From contig KE356563.1 of the NCBI GenBank assembly GCA_000416005.1, positions 1,226,740-1,233,942 on the forward strand: DNA of 7,203 bases, read 5' to 3'. Shown here in pieces: positions 5,673 to 7,203 of the stretch. Position 1 is the stretch's first letter. Each line of letters starts with the position of its first letter. This DNA comes from Haloquadratum sp. J07HQX50 (GTDB lineage: Archaea > Halobacteriota > Halobacteria > Halobacteriales > Haloferacaceae). The notes under the pieces are model-generated. The model ran no database searches. It was not told the origin of the DNA and saw nothing but the letters and a program-made list of their open reading frames with translations. The translations under genes and the position numbers were made by a program.

Positions 5673-7085
5673 TCAAACTTGGGCGGTAAGCACCCCACTC
5701 GTACGCACAAAGAAATATATCACGAACGCGGCAGCTAATGCCAGGTGGCCAGCACGCAGGTCATCTGATCGGCCTGCTGCAAGTTTGACAATTGGGTAAG
5801 AGACAATTCCTGCCGCGATCCCATAGGCGATTGAGTAAGTGAACGGCATAACCAAGATGGTCAGTCCAGCAGGAATCGTATCTGTAATATCATCCCATGC
5901 GATATCAACGACATTACGTAACATGACAATTCCAATGACAACAAGCGCGATATGAGAAGCATATAGTGGGACTGCTGCTGCGAGTGGAACGAGTGCAAGC
6001 GATGCGATAAATAACACTGTCACAGTGAGCGCAGTCAATCCAGTCCGCCCACCCTCTTTAACTCCTGAGGCCGATTCGATATATGTCGTGACCGTTGATG
6101 TACCGAGCATTCCTCCGACGGTTGTCCCGACAGCATCTGCCATCAGTGGTCGCTCAATATCGGGAAATTGGCCATCGGAGTCAAGAAATCCACCCGCCTG
6201 GCCGACTCCGACCAATGTCCCGGCCGTGTCGAAAAAGTCAACGAAAAAGAATGTGAAGACAATAAGCGCGAATGAGAAGGCTTCGATATCAGCAAGTCCT
6301 GAAACAAATGCTCCTGCTATCGGCGTAATATCGTATGAAACTGCTGTTCCCCCGGTCACGAGACCTGCCTCGGGGCTCACGAAACCAAACGTTGTGAGCG
6401 CCCACCCAAAGCCAGTAACTGAGCCAATGCCAATGATAATTGAACCGGGGACGCCCCTGGCATACAATCCAAGAGTAATGAAGAGCCCGAGAACTGAAAT
6501 AATAGCAACCGGATCTGAAGCAACGCTACCGAGAGTGATGAGGGTTGCCGGGTCATCAACGACGATTCCCATTGCCTCGAGCCCAATAATGGTTAAAAAG
6601 AGCCCAATGCCAGTTCCGACGGCAAATTTGACCGGACGAGGAAAGATGTTAATAATATACTCCCGCGCACCGACAGCTGTGAGGAAAATAAATATGAGAC
6701 CTTCAACGACGACCGCAGCGAGGGCTGTCTGCCATGGAACTCCAAGTGCACCAACAACGGTAAATGCAAAGAATGCATTCAACCCGAGTCCAGGGGCCTG
6801 AGCGAATGGGCGGTTGGCGTAAACCGCCATAATCAAAGTCGCTGTAGCTGCGGCAATGATTGTCACAACGGCTAACATTGATTGAATTTCACCTGGAGAT
6901 ATCCCAGCGATTGCAATCCCATCCGCTCCAGAGATAGCTTCCTGATCGGTGAGAATAGATGGATTGACAATCACGATATAGGACATTGTCAGAAATGTCG
7001 TGATGCCAGCGAGTATTTCTGTTCGCACCGAGGACCCGCGCTCGCTGACATTGAATCGATCGTCTAAAGCTTCAGTAATGCTCAT
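5673..7085 (-). CDS. NCS2-family purine permease (AzgA/PbuG-like, COG2252)
   Basis: A polytopic inner-membrane transporter that takes up nucleobases, in this subfamily usually adenine, guanine or hypoxanthine, probably by cation symport. Seen: 470 residues, a full family length, nearly all hydrophobic helices consistent with the 14-segment UraA-like fold. Family motifs are ILAGITTFLTMSYIVIVNPSIL (from residue 24), GLGLNAFFAF (99-108), FFFVDFFDTAGTL (279-291) and GTSTVTTYIESASG followed by VKEGGRTG (328-349). FFDTAGTLVG and STVTTYIESASG are characteristic of the AzgA/PbuG branch rather than the UraA/XanQ branch. The exact base carried cannot be told from sequence. ATG 7083-7085 gives the usual short N-terminus before the first motif. 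The stop is 60 bases before the tnpB relic; no T-rich terminator is clear in between. Confidence 0.93.
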   Translation of the reverse strand: MSITEALDDRFNVSERGSSVRTEILAGITTFLTMSYIVIVNPSILTDQEAISGADGIAIAGISPGEIQSMLAVVTIIAAATATLIMAVYANRPFAQAPGLGLNAFFAFTVVGALGVPWQTALAAVVVEGLIFIFLTAVGAREYIINIFPRPVKFAVGTGIGLFLTIIGLEAMGIVVDDPATLITLGSVASDPVAIISVLGLFITLGLYARGVPGSIIIGIGSVTGFGWALTTFGFVSPEAGLVTGGTAVSYDITPIAGAFVSGLADIEAFSFALIVFTFFFVDFFDTAGTLVGVGQAGGFLDSDGQFPDIERPLMADAVGTTVGGMLGTSTVTTYIESASGVKEGGRTGLTALTVTVLFIASLALVPLAAAVPLYASHIALVVIGIVMLRNVVDIAWDDITDTIPAGLTILVMPFTYSIAYGIAAGIVSYPIVKLAAGRSDDLRAGHLALAAAFVIYFFVRTSGVLTAQV

Positions 7086-7203
7086 TTGCTGTATTTAAAT
7101 TCGCTCAAGAGAGAGGAATAAATATTTCTATCAAAATACGATGTTATGATGATAACGGTCGCAACCACTAATCAGATTTACACTTGATAGAGCGCTTTGT
7201 GTG
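7086..7203 (-). promoter_or_regulatory. Upstream region of the purine permease with TATA-like box
   Basis: A/T-rich 118-bp region. Minus-strand TATTTATTCC (7116-7125) is centred about 36 bases before the ATG at 7085, predicting a leader of roughly 10 bases. The palindrome ATTTAAAT (7093-7100) lies between it and the start and could be an operator, or the TATA box of a shorter variant. No Shine-Dalgarno sequence and no purine-riboswitch-like fold were recognised. No coding frame was identified before the right edge. Confidence 0.4.

Noticed and set aside
6025..6801. Long open frame of 258 codons on the plus strand
   Set aside because: It lies antisense inside the NCS2 permease gene, is rich in Pro, Ser and Thr without any motif, and mirrors the permease's codons. 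The permease on the other strand has clear family motifs.
7086..7203. Possible purine riboswitch before the permease
   Set aside because: The likely leader is only about 10 bases and no purine-aptamer core was seen; such riboswitches are also not expected in haloarchaea.

Overview
The window looks like a piece of a haloarchaeal chromosome with moderate to low GC, resembling Haloquadratum or a relative. The intact proteins are rich in Asp and Glu. One of them, TiaS, is an archaeal-type tRNA modification enzyme. Several genes have a TATA-like box about 25-28 bases before the start codon and no Shine-Dalgarno sequence, which is the pattern of leaderless haloarchaeal transcripts. The genus is an inference from style and base composition; no search was possible.

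Layout: (1) 1-959, minus: the N-terminal 319 codons of a HerA/DUF87-type P-loop ATPase that runs off the left edge. (2) 1035-1487, plus: a divergent small membrane-anchored protein with an Ig-like extracellular domain. (3) 1524-2801, minus: tiaS, tRNA(Ile2) 2-agmatinylcytidine synthetase, convergent with gene 2. A 16-bp tandem repeat lies in the 36-bp gap between them. (4) 2948-3925, plus: a divergent archaeal HTH regulator with nuclease-like flanking domains. (5) 3926-4810: 885 bases without a convincing intact gene, holding stop-interrupted coding-like scraps and a hairpin. (6) 4811-5056, minus: an 81-residue glutaredoxin-like protein with a CPYC site. (7) about 5275-5610, minus: a truncated, frameshifted TnpB (IS200/IS605, IS1341-type) remnant that has lost a zinc ligand and the RuvC-III aspartate. 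(8) 5673-7085, minus: a complete NCS2-family (AzgA/PbuG-like) purine permease. The right end, 7086-7203, is its upstream region.

The left half (1-3925) is a compact block of alternating divergent and convergent genes with short promoter regions. The stretch from 3926 to 5672 is a looser region where mobile DNA has landed and decayed, with only the small redoxin gene intact. No operon is evident: every gene seems to have its own promoter. No tRNA, rRNA or CRISPR array was seen. I found no convincing new multi-gene system. The best leads are the symmetrical two-domain architecture of the HTH regulator, the HerA-like ATPase next to a membrane protein, and the TnpB/right-end relics.
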